Made by a program: the position numbers and the translations under genes
DNA from: Pseudomonadota bacterium
Lineage (GTDB): Bacteria > Myxococcota_A > Polyangia > Polyangiales > Polyangiaceae
Length of the DNA: 8,299 nucleotides
Direction: 5' to 3'
Assembly (NCBI GenBank): GCA_023402175.1
Contig: JAEXCN010000334.1
Span: 1-8,299, forward strand
The notes under the pieces: generated by a model
Database searches by the model: none
Told to the model about the DNA's origin: nothing
What the model saw: the letters and a program-made list of their open reading frames with translations, nothing else
In this document: piece by piece, positions 1-5,704 of the stretch
Numbering within the stretch: position 1 is the stretch's first letter
Layout of the letters: every line of letters starts with the position of its first letter

Positions 1-419
1 TCCTCATCCTGAAGAAGATCAAGTTCAGGACGGCGTCGGCGGAGATCCTCCCCGAGTCGAACGAGATCCTCGACGCGGTCGCGGCGACGATCACGCACCA
101 CCCCGAGTTCACGCTCATCGAGGTCGCCGGTCACGCCGACGAACGCGCGAGCGACGAATACAACCTCCGCCTCACGCAGGACCGCGTGAACAGCGTCATG
201 GCCGCGCTCATCGCCCGCAAGGTCGAGAGGAGCAAGCTGCGCGCGAAGGGCTACGGCGAGTACTGCCCCGAGGATCCCGGCCACAACGAGGAGGCCTGGG
301 AGAAGAACCGACGCGTCGAGTTCAAGATCGTGAAGACGAAGGACGGCCCGACGAACGTCGAGCTCGGATGCCAGGCCGCCTCCATCAAGGGCGTCCGGCC
401 GGATCCGATCCCGCACTAG
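1..419 (+). CDS. OmpA-family C-terminal peptidoglycan-binding protein (5' end missing)
   Basis: This is the last 138 residues of a gene that starts left of the window; the reading frame begins at base 3 and the TAG stop is at 417-419. The protein should anchor the outer membrane or a periplasmic complex to peptidoglycan by binding diaminopimelate. The OmpA-like fold is visible from KIKF (visible residue 5) through a GHAD motif (43-46) and NLRLTQDRV (54-62) to GYGE (83-86) and KNRRVEF (101-107). Asp46 and Arg61 align with the two diaminopimelate-contacting residues of E. coli OmpA (Asp271, Arg286). Cys88, just after GYGEY, and Cys123 near the C-terminus could form a disulfide, which fits a periplasmic location. 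The N-terminal part is off the edge, so a beta-barrel porin, a Pal-like lipoprotein or another OmpA-domain protein all remain possible. A hairpin terminator follows 24 bp after the stop. In-frame GTG and ATG codons near 186 and 198 lie inside the domain and are not starts. Confidence 0.93.
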   Translation, partial: LILKKIKFRTASAEILPESNEILDAVAATITHHPEFTLIEVAGHADERASDEYNLRLTQDRVNSVMAALIARKVERSKLRAKGYGEYCPEDPGHNEEAWEKNRRVEFKIVKTKDGPTNVELGCQAASIKGVRPDPIPH

Positions 420-443
420 TCTCCGGCTTCCCGGTGAAGCATC

Positions 444-484
444 CGCGGCGAGGAGCGCTCCGGCCTCCTCGCCGCGCTGCTTTT
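444..484 (+). terminator. Rho-independent terminator of the OmpA-family gene
   Basis: A perfect 12-bp G+C-rich stem (444-455 pairing with 465-476) encloses a 9-nt loop. It is followed within 5 nt by a short T run at 481-484. It lies 24 bp after the OmpA-family stop. Read on the minus strand, the same hairpin sits downstream of the convergent gene but lacks a T-rich tail, so it would act mainly on the + strand. The T run is only four bases, so strength is uncertain. Confidence 0.75.
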
Positions 485-494
485 GTCGAAGGCC

Positions 495-510
495 TCTCGC
501 GCGCGCGAGA
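495..510. repeat. 16-bp perfect palindrome in convergent intergenic gap
   Basis: TCTCGCGCGCGCGAGA reads identically on both strands. It lies in the gap between the convergent OmpA-family gene and the minus-strand LEA-like membrane gene. As RNA it would fold to a 6-bp stem with a 4-nt loop. It could be part of the minus-strand 3' end structure or a protein-binding dyad. Alternating CG tracts arise easily in DNA of this composition, so function is unproven. Confidence 0.5.
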
Positions 511-522
511 CCGGTGCTCCGC

Positions 523-544
523 CCGTGACCACCTCACGTCACGG
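523..544. repeat. 7-bp inverted repeat, candidate 3'-end hairpin
   Basis: CCGTGAC at 523-529 pairs with GTCACGG at 538-544 around an 8-nt loop. It lies 47 bp beyond the stop of the minus-strand membrane gene. No T run follows on either strand, so it is at best a non-canonical terminator or RNA 3'-end stabiliser. Confidence 0.45.
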
Positions 545-550
545 CGGCGG

Positions 551-565
551 CAGCGTTCTTCGCTG
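551..565 (-). repeat. Short hairpin just after the minus-strand membrane gene
   Basis: CAGCG at 551-555 pairs with CGCTG at 561-565 around a 5-nt loop, 26 bp past the stop of the minus-strand gene. It is the nearest stem-loop to that stop, but has no T tail. It belongs to the row of inverted repeats between 444 and 565. Confidence 0.35.
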
Positions 566-591
566 GACCGCAGCTCTCCTCTTCGCTCGCG

Positions 592-1326
592 CTACACGGT
601 CGGCGTCGGTCGCTCCAAGGCGCCAGCAACGGTGCCCACCTCCGGGCCCGACCAGACCGGCGGAGCGGACGGCTCGGCCTCGTAGCCGATCGGCTCGGCC
701 TCCGGTTCGACCGGGACGCCGCGGCTGCGCGACGCCAGCGAATACGCGCTGCCGATCGCACCGTACTTGAGCGCCGTGCCTCCCGCCCCGAGGCTCCTCA
801 CGAGGCTCGCGACGTACGACGGCCCGAACATCAGCGCATCCATTCCGACGGCGCCGATCGTCGCCATCGCCCCTCGCATCACCGATCGTTGACTGACCCG
901 CCGCCCGATCGTGCTGTTGACCATCGAGAAGAGCATCGTCCCTCCGATGATCGCGCCGATCCCTGCGACCACATCCTTCGCGTTGTAGGCTCGCTTGCGA
1001 CGCCTGAGGAACGGCAGCTGCTCGCCCATCCCGCTGAACGACGCGAGCGGGTTCTGTCGTCGGATCGCCGACGCGATCAGGACGCTGGCGATGCACGCGC
1101 CCGTGGTCACGAGGCTCGGCACGACGACGTTCTTCTTCGGCGCAAAGCCTTCGATGCCTCGCACGCGTCCGGCTACTCGCTTTGCGGCGCCCTGGACCTT
1201 TTCCTTGATGTCACCGGCGGCCTGTTGTGCCTCCTCCTTGATCTCGCCGGTCGCGCCCTCGAACTTCTCCCTGATGTCCTCGGGCCTCTGAACAGAGGTC
1301 GACTGTACATCGGTGTTGATCGTCAT
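592..1326 (-). CDS. Membrane protein with N-terminal LEA-like 11-residue repeats
   Basis: A 244-residue protein that I cannot assign to a named family. After a short polar start (1-13), residues 14-57 form four consecutive 11-residue units: RPEDIREKFEG, ATGEIKEEAQQ, AAGDIKEKVQG and AAKRVAGRVRG. This is the charged, Ala/Gly/Lys-rich amphipathic pattern of group 3 LEA (LEA_4) stress proteins. Hydrophobic segments follow at about 67-88, 118-137 and 152-176, with a basic linker (FLRRRKR) at 106-112. The tail (about 204-244) is Pro/Glu-rich and probably disordered. The ATG at 1326 was chosen because AGAGGT lies 5 nt upstream; the frame stays open to about 1725, but that stretch enters the divergent DUF4142 gene. 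A desiccation, envelope-stress or membrane-protecting role is inference from the repeats and from the divergent DUF4142 neighbour. A CsbD/YtxH-like small stress protein is an alternative description of the N-terminus. Confidence 0.82.
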   Translation of the reverse strand: MTINTDVQSTSVQRPEDIREKFEGATGEIKEEAQQAAGDIKEKVQGAAKRVAGRVRGIEGFAPKKNVVVPSLVTTGACIASVLIASAIRRQNPLASFSGMGEQLPFLRRRKRAYNAKDVVAGIGAIIGGTMLFSMVNSTIGRRVSQRSVMRGAMATIGAVGMDALMFGPSYVASLVRSLGAGGTALKYGAIGSAYSLASRSRGVPVEPEAEPIGYEAEPSAPPVWSGPEVGTVAGALERPTPTV

Positions 1327-1633
1327 GGTGCACCTCTGGTCGGGGCGTGCGAGCACTCGCCATGCCGCTCGCTCCGATCCGAGGAGCTCGGCAGATGCGC
1401 GGATCGAGTCTCCACGCGCGTGTACGCGCTCCGGTGCGATGGCCCGAGCGTGCGCTCGCGAGACAATGCGAGGTTTGGTCTCGGGCCCCCGATGACGCCT
1501 CAGGAATGGCGACGGCAACGAGCGGCGCGAGCCTGGCTTCGCAGACGCATGCCGCAGCTCGCGAGCGCACGCCGGTTGCAGCGCCAACCCGGCGTATTCG
1601 TGCCCATCCGTGCACGGGTTCCGAGGAGGTCGC
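1327..1633. promoter_or_regulatory. 307-bp divergent intergenic region between LEA-like and DUF4142 genes
   Basis: This interval must carry the promoters of both divergent genes. I cannot pick a convincing -35/-10 pair for either. It holds several inverted repeats: CGATCCG (1375-1381) with CGGATCG (1400-1406); GGCCCGAG (1441-1448) with CTCGGGCC (1480-1487); a hairpin GCCGGTTG (1571-1578) with CAACCCGGC (1585-1593, one bulged C); and the palindrome CCGTGCACGG (1608-1617). The palindrome GGTGCACC (1327-1334) abuts the minus-strand start. Short open frames here have no coding character. Shine-Dalgarno sites are at 1332-1337 (minus gene) and 1623-1630 (plus gene). Confidence 0.55.
1623..1630 (+). 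promoter_or_regulatory. Strong Shine-Dalgarno site of the DUF4142 gene
   Basis: GAGGAGGT is nearly a full anti-Shine-Dalgarno match and sits 3 nt before the ATG at 1634. It fixes that ATG as the start over the in-frame ATG at 1610, which lies upstream of the site. Confidence 0.75.
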
Positions 1634-2512
1634 ATGAAGACCAGGAGCATGGCGGGTGTCGTTGCGCTCGCCGGATGTTTCATCGCAACGAGCGGAGCGT
1701 GCGGCGACGGCAACCCGCCGAGCACGTTCGAGGCAGCACCGAGTCGAGCTCCAGCCGCGGTCGGCGCAGATCAGTCCGCGCAGCCAGTCGACTCCGCAGA
1801 GCCAGGGCAGGGCGAGGCGGTCGCTGCGTTCACGCGCGACGAGGTCATGAACGTCGCCCTCGCGCTGAACCGCGGCGAGGTCGCGCAAGGAGAGCTCGCG
1901 CAGAAGCACGGCACGAACACCGATGTGCAGACGTTCGCGAAGCGGATGGTCGACGACCATGGCAAGACGCTCGAGCGTCTCGAGAGGCTCGTCGGTCCAC
2001 ACGCGAGCGGGGCCGCTCAAGCTCGAATCACGCGAGATCCGACCGCGAGCGCGATCCAGCACGAGGATCAATTGATCGCGAACGACCTCGCGACGCACGA
2101 GGGCGCAGCGTTCGACCTCGCGTACATGACTGCGCAGATCACCGCGCACGCAAAGGCGCTCGCGATGATCGACCATGTGCTGTACCCGAGCTTGACGGGC
2201 GGGCACGTGCCGGCCGGCGCGCCGGAGGGCCAGCACGGCACGCATGGAACCCAGACGGTCGGGATGGACGCCTCCGGCCCCGGCGGAGCCGGCGTAGGTG
2301 CCACGCCAGGCGATCCTCTCGTGTCCGAGCTCGAGACGATGCGCGACACAGTGGCAGGGCACCTCGGCGAGGCCGTGTGGATCCAGAAGGCGCTCCGGAG
2401 CGGCTCACGCGCGCCGGCGCAGGGCACGACGCAGCAGTCCGGCCCGGCCAAGCGCTCGTGTCAACGATGCCCCGACCGATCCGAGCGACAGTCCCCTGGC
2501 CCGCGAGGGTGA
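1634..2512 (+). CDS. DUF4142 domain lipoprotein
   Basis: A 292-residue exported protein. The N-terminus (MKTR, then a hydrophobic stretch) offers two lipid-attachment cysteines: Cys15 in a canonical LAGC lipobox, and Cys23 (SGAC). Residues about 25-62 are a low-complexity linker. The DUF4142 helical domain covers about 66-185, with the family's motifs EVAQGELAQKHG (82-93), VQTFAKRMVDDH (98-109) and a second half with FDLAYMTAQITAHAKAL (160-176). A Gly/His/Pro-rich insertion (about 188-228) separates this from a last helix, MRDTVAGHLGEAVWIQKAL (236-254). DUF4142 proteins are periplasmic or membrane-attached, have a ferritin-like helical look, and have no firmly known biochemical role. The tail after 255 is Arg/Gln/Ser-rich with poorer codon use. 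The gene is divergent from the LEA-like membrane gene and converges on the PHP hydrolase gene with a 10-bp gap. Confidence 0.88.
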   Translation: MKTRSMAGVVALAGCFIATSGACGDGNPPSTFEAAPSRAPAAVGADQSAQPVDSAEPGQGEAVAAFTRDEVMNVALALNRGEVAQGELAQKHGTNTDVQTFAKRMVDDHGKTLERLERLVGPHASGAAQARITRDPTASAIQHEDQLIANDLATHEGAAFDLAYMTAQITAHAKALAMIDHVLYPSLTGGHVPAGAPEGQHGTHGTQTVGMDASGPGGAGVGATPGDPLVSELETMRDTVAGHLGEAVWIQKALRSGSRAPAQGTTQQSGPAKRSCQRCPDRSERQSPGPRG

Positions 2513-2522
2513 GGGGCAGCCG

Positions 2523-5075
2523 TCAGAAGAAGATCGGGTTCGTCGCCGCGAACGGCTTCCGGCCTGGATGAACGGGCGCGAGATCGCCGTCGCCTTTGGC
2601 GTGGAACACGACCCAGTGGCGCGCGCTGCTCTGCGACGGCGCGACGTCGACCTTGGCTTCGTAACGCTTGCCCGGCTCGGAAGAAGTGACGGCCGTGAGC
2701 GGGATCGTCTGCGTCGTGATGCCGTCGACGATCACCTCGAGCGACGTTGCCGACAGCCAGCTCGGCGACTGCACCACGATCCGGTACTCGCCGGCGGTGC
2801 TCTTCCCGCCGGGACCGATGCCGGCGGGCGCTTCGGCCGTGATGTAGAGGCCGCCGCTCACCGTTGCAGCGCCGGAACGAAGCACGTCGCGAACGATCTC
2901 GGGCGTGAGCTTCGTCGGATCGTCGTGGCCGAACCGAAGGCATGTTCGCGGATAGCCGACGGGCGACGTCCGATGATCGTGGCTGTCGGAGTTCCCGGTG
3001 GCCCAGTAGGTCTTGCCGGCGTTGAGCAGTGCGAACCAGTCCGCGACGGAGGCGTTGCGGTTGGCTTCGAAGTCGCTGTCGTTGAAGACCTCGATCGCTC
3101 CGAACGCATCGCTCCAGAGCTCGGGATCGCCGCTCGCCGTCGCACGGTCGAAGCCCGCAGCGCTGAAGTACGCGCCGAAGCCGGTGCCGCTCGGATGGTT
3201 GACGACGAGCACGGGGGTCTCGGGCAGATCGTTCACCTGCTTGAAGAACTCGCCCGGCTTCTTGCCGACCCAGTCGACCGCGCCGTTGTTCGGCGCGTCC
3301 TCGCGCGGGTAGATCGGGATGACGCCGAAGTGGCCCCACGTGAATGTCGTGAGCTCCTCGGACGGCATGCCGAAGGCCCACTTCGTCAGCCCGAGCCGCT
3401 GGATAATCGGCTGAAAATCGATGATCCACTCGTGCTCGCTCGAGACCGGGATGTCGAGCCCGTCGGCGATCGCGCCCTTCACCTTCTCGTCGGCGGCGTC
3501 GGACGAATCGGCCGAATAGAACGAGTGGATGTGGAAGTCGGCGCACATGACGCCGCTCGTGTCCACGGATCGACGGAGCTTCGCCTCGACGACGGCCGGC
3601 GTCGCCGGATCCGCCGTGACGGGCGTATCGAGCAGCTCGTACTCGTAGCCTCGCGAGACGATCACCCGATGTGGACCGGGCGGCACCGGAAGCACGGTCG
3701 TGCCGGTCACCGCGAAGTCCTGCCAGATCCGACCGTTCACCTCTTCACGCAGACCGAAGCTCGCGGGCGCGGGCACCGGCGCCGACGTCGGGATCACCTG
3801 GACGCGCACGGGAAGCGGCTCGCCGGTGACGGCATCGGTCGTTTTCACCTCGATCGTCGCGCGCTTCGGAAGCGTGAGATCGGCCGTCGTCGCGCCGTCG
3901 TCGACCGGCGTTGCGGACGGGATCGCCCAGCCCTTCAACGTCGGCGTGAGCGAGGCGGGACCAGGAGGCACGTGCAGGACGTACTCGCCCTGCGCGTTCG
4001 TCCGTGCGCGCGTGAGGTATTTGCCGTTCGGCGCCGTCGCGTGCACGAGCGCATCCGCCAGCGCGCCACCACCTTCCTCGCGCAGGACACCACGGACCTC
4101 GCGCCACGGCGCCTCCTCGTATGTTCGCCGCTTCGCCTCGAGCAGCCCGTCGATGCCGGGCGCGCCCGTCGCGAGCTCGAGATAGTCGACGGTCTTCTTC
4201 TCGCACGGCTGCGCCGAGAGTCCCTGCACGCTGAAGAGCTGAAAGCCGCTCACCTCGAGCTCGTAGCGGATCGGTCGTCCCTCCGCCGCGCGGACGAGGA
4301 ACGCGGAGTCGCCACTGTCGAACGCGACCCACGGGTTTTCACCTTTCGGCGGCGCGAAGCCGTTCGCCTCCGTGAAGATCTTGCTGCGCGCTGCATGGAA
4401 GAAGCCGACGCGCTGCAGGTTCGCGAAGTCGACGATCTCATCGGTCGCGTTGGCGATCGACAGCCGGTAGAGGATCTTCTCGGAGCCCGGCTCGAGGACG
4501 TAGTCGATCGCCGCGGGGAAGCCGTACTCGGCTTGCGACAGCGCCTTGAACGTGTCGAGGAACGGGATGTCGGCGAGCACACCGGAGACGCGAACGATCG
4601 CGGCCTTTCCGTCCGAGCCGTCCGCGATGACGCTGACCTTGTCGGGCTTGACCGTCTGGCGCGAGAGCGCGACGAGCGTCTCGCCGTATTGGGAGATCCC
4701 CTGAGGCTTGCCGTCTTCGCCGACGGGCTCGATCGCGATGATGTCGCCGCCGAAAGGCGCGTACCCGCTCGCGCGACCTTCCGCCTCGATGTAGACCGCG
4801 ATGCGATCGTTCGCGAGCGCGAAGTCTCCGACGCGCGCCTTCTGCCGGGCGAGCGGCCCATGGACGATCTGCGAGGCGTCGCGGATGCGGCCGGCGCGCG
4901 CTTGACCGGCCGCCTTGGCCCCGAACGGATCGGCGTGACCGTCCGTCCCGTGCTCGAAGCGGTACTCCGAAAGGCCGTCGCACACGCTGATGGCCGGAGC
5001 GGCAGCATCGGGATCGGACGAACATGCGAACGCTGCCACGCCGAGCGCGGAGAGGAGGAGCCCACGGCACTTCAT
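2523..5075 (-). CDS. CehA/McbA-type PHP-domain metallohydrolase lipoprotein
   Basis: An 850-residue exported protein. A lipoprotein-type signal runs MKCRGLLLSALGVAAFAC, with Cys18 followed by SSD. Residues about 20-320 look beta-rich and are unassigned. Residues about 326-400 resemble a carboxypeptidase-regulatory/Ig-like repeat (DALVHA...TNAQGEYVLHVPPG), followed by a second beta domain (about 406-501). The PHP metal-binding domain begins at CADFHIHS (Asp513, His515, His517), continues with SEHEW (Glu547, His548) and VVNHPSG (His627), and ends with TGNSDSHDH (Asp697, His699). These match the metal ligands of PHP phosphoesterases and of the CehA carbaryl hydrolase group. A beta-sandwich tail (about 741-850) completes it. 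The substrate is unknown; ester, phosphoester or amide hydrolysis at the cell surface is plausible. The ATG at 5075 was chosen for the signal peptide; no clear Shine-Dalgarno precedes it, and a GTG at 5102 would add nine residues. It could be co-transcribed with doxX, 72 bp upstream. Confidence 0.88.
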   Translation of the reverse strand: MKCRGLLLSALGVAAFACSSDPDAAAPAISVCDGLSEYRFEHGTDGHADPFGAKAAGQARAGRIRDASQIVHGPLARQKARVGDFALANDRIAVYIEAEGRASGYAPFGGDIIAIEPVGEDGKPQGISQYGETLVALSRQTVKPDKVSVIADGSDGKAAIVRVSGVLADIPFLDTFKALSQAEYGFPAAIDYVLEPGSEKILYRLSIANATDEIVDFANLQRVGFFHAARSKIFTEANGFAPPKGENPWVAFDSGDSAFLVRAAEGRPIRYELEVSGFQLFSVQGLSAQPCEKKTVDYLELATGAPGIDGLLEAKRRTYEEAPWREVRGVLREEGGGALADALVHATAPNGKYLTRARTNAQGEYVLHVPPGPASLTPTLKGWAIPSATPVDDGATTADLTLPKRATIEVKTTDAVTGEPLPVRVQVIPTSAPVPAPASFGLREEVNGRIWQDFAVTGTTVLPVPPGPHRVIVSRGYEYELLDTPVTADPATPAVVEAKLRRSVDTSGVMCADFHIHSFYSADSSDAADEKVKGAIADGLDIPVSSEHEWIIDFQPIIQRLGLTKWAFGMPSEELTTFTWGHFGVIPIYPREDAPNNGAVDWVGKKPGEFFKQVNDLPETPVLVVNHPSGTGFGAYFSAAGFDRATASGDPELWSDAFGAIEVFNDSDFEANRNASVADWFALLNAGKTYWATGNSDSHDHRTSPVGYPRTCLRFGHDDPTKLTPEIVRDVLRSGAATVSGGLYITAEAPAGIGPGGKSTAGEYRIVVQSPSWLSATSLEVIVDGITTQTIPLTAVTSSEPGKRYEAKVDVAPSQSSARHWVVFHAKGDGDLAPVHPGRKPFAATNPIFF

Positions 5076-5130
5076 GGCCCGGATGTTAGACCTGCTCCGC
5101 ACGCCGGGCGACCGCAGCCCGCCCCCGTGC

Positions 5131-5143
5131 CGTCTCGGAGACG
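5131..5143. repeat. Small inverted repeat between doxX and the PHP hydrolase gene
   Basis: CGTCT (5131-5135) and AGACG (5139-5143) form a tight stem with a 3-nt loop just after the doxX stop. No T run follows on the minus strand, so it is unlikely to be an efficient terminator. It leaves open whether the two minus-strand genes share a transcript. Confidence 0.35.
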
Positions 5144-5147
5144 CGGC

Positions 5148-5603
5148 TCAGGAAGCGCGCGCGAGCACCCTTTGATGCGAGGTCTTCGCGGACAGCGCAG
5201 AATCGATCGCGAATGCGCCGGCACCGAGGAACGCTTGTGCGACGAGCGCGACGATCAGGAAGGCCGGGTACTCCCAGCCGCCCCCGTTCGCCGTGAACAT
5301 CCAACCGTTGCCGAGGTGCGTCTTCATCGCGCCGAACATGACCGGCAAGAGGGCAAGCGCGACGGCGCGGACGCGGAAGCCGACGAGCAAGGCGAGGCCG
5401 CCGAACAGCTCTGCGGCGAACACCGGATAGACGGTCCACGCCGGGAATCCGTTCGCCGTGAAGAACGCCTCGGTGCCAGGGAACGTGTAGACGGCCGCCT
5501 TGCCGTAGGCGTGAGCGACGAACACGGCGCCGAGCGCAGCGCGGAGCGCGGTGGGAGCGTAGCCGTGGAAGCGAGCGAGGCTGTGATCGAGCGAGAGAGA
5601 CAT
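5148..5603 (-). CDS. DoxX family membrane protein
   Basis: A 151-residue integral membrane protein with four predicted helices at about 17-34, 57-76, 79-96 and 112-132, the usual size and topology of DoxX (PF07681). Family hallmarks are the early AALGAVFVAHAYGK stretch, the FFTANGFPAW loop, the ELFGGLALLVGF second helix and a Gly-rich loop (NGWMFTANGGGWEY) before the last helix. DoxX proteins are named for the thiosulfate:quinone oxidoreductase subunit of Acidianus. Most bacterial members are small membrane proteins linked loosely to redox or oxidative-stress functions, and the role here is unknown. The ATG at 5603 has AAAGGA 7 nt upstream. It is transcribed divergently from the LysR-type gene, which makes it that regulator's most likely target, and lies 72 bp upstream of the PHP hydrolase gene on the same strand. 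Confidence 0.9.
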   Translation of the reverse strand: MSLSLDHSLARFHGYAPTALRAALGAVFVAHAYGKAAVYTFPGTEAFFTANGFPAWTVYPVFAAELFGGLALLVGFRVRAVALALLPVMFGAMKTHLGNGWMFTANGGGWEYPAFLIVALVAQAFLGAGAFAIDSALSAKTSHQRVLARAS

Positions 5604-5618
5604 GGGAGCGTCCTTTCG

Positions 5619-5636
5619 GCGGGGCGATGTCCCCGC
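5619..5636 (-). promoter_or_regulatory. Hairpin beside the doxX ribosome-binding site
   Basis: GCGGGG (5619-5624) and CCCCGC (5631-5636) form a perfect 6-bp stem around a 6-nt loop. On the minus-strand transcript it would end only 2 nt before the AAAGGA Shine-Dalgarno site (5611-5616). It may modulate doxX translation or stabilise the leader; this is inference. Confidence 0.4.
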
Positions 5637-5687
5637 GTGTCTGCTCGCAAAGGTAGTTGTGCCGTGTTGCAACGGAATTGGCGCAGA

Positions 5688-5704
5688 TGCAGAGTAGTTC
5701 TGCA
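5688..5704. promoter_or_regulatory. 17-bp dyad, candidate LysR operator in the doxX/lysR divergent region
   Basis: TGCAGA (5688-5693) and TCTGCA (5699-5704) are perfect inverted arms with a 5-bp spacer, ending exactly at the lysR ATG (5705). A second palindrome, GTTGCAAC (5666-5673), lies 14 bp away toward doxX. LysR-type regulators typically bind dyads in the interval shared with a divergent target and repress their own gene. The spacing does not fit a strict T-N11-A box, so the assignment rests on position and symmetry. Confidence 0.5.

Noticed and set aside
1576..1599. TTGCAG and TATTCG as a sigma-70-type promoter for the DUF4142 gene
   Set aside because: The spacing is only about 13 bp and the -10 match is poor.
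1327..1725. Upstream extension of the LEA-like gene by 133 codons
   Set aside because: The extension enters the divergent DUF4142 gene, encodes Arg/Pro/His-rich sequence, and the ATG at 1326 already has a good Shine-Dalgarno site.
1211..2362. A 383-codon open frame on the minus strand
   Set aside because: It is antisense to the DUF4142 lipoprotein, which has a signal peptide, a strong ribosome site and family motifs. No motif is visible in the minus-strand product.
889..2571. A 560-codon open frame on the + strand
   Set aside because: It is antisense to the LEA-like gene and out of frame with the DUF4142 gene; Arg-rich composition indicates a shadow.
4250..5070. Ser/Arg-rich minus-strand frames of 210-271 codons
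   Set aside because: They overlap the PHP hydrolase coding sequence in other frames on the same strand; strongly biased composition and no motifs.
5131..5143. Possible terminator separating doxX from the PHP hydrolase gene
   Set aside because: The stem is short and no T run follows on the minus strand, so it is listed only as a repeat.
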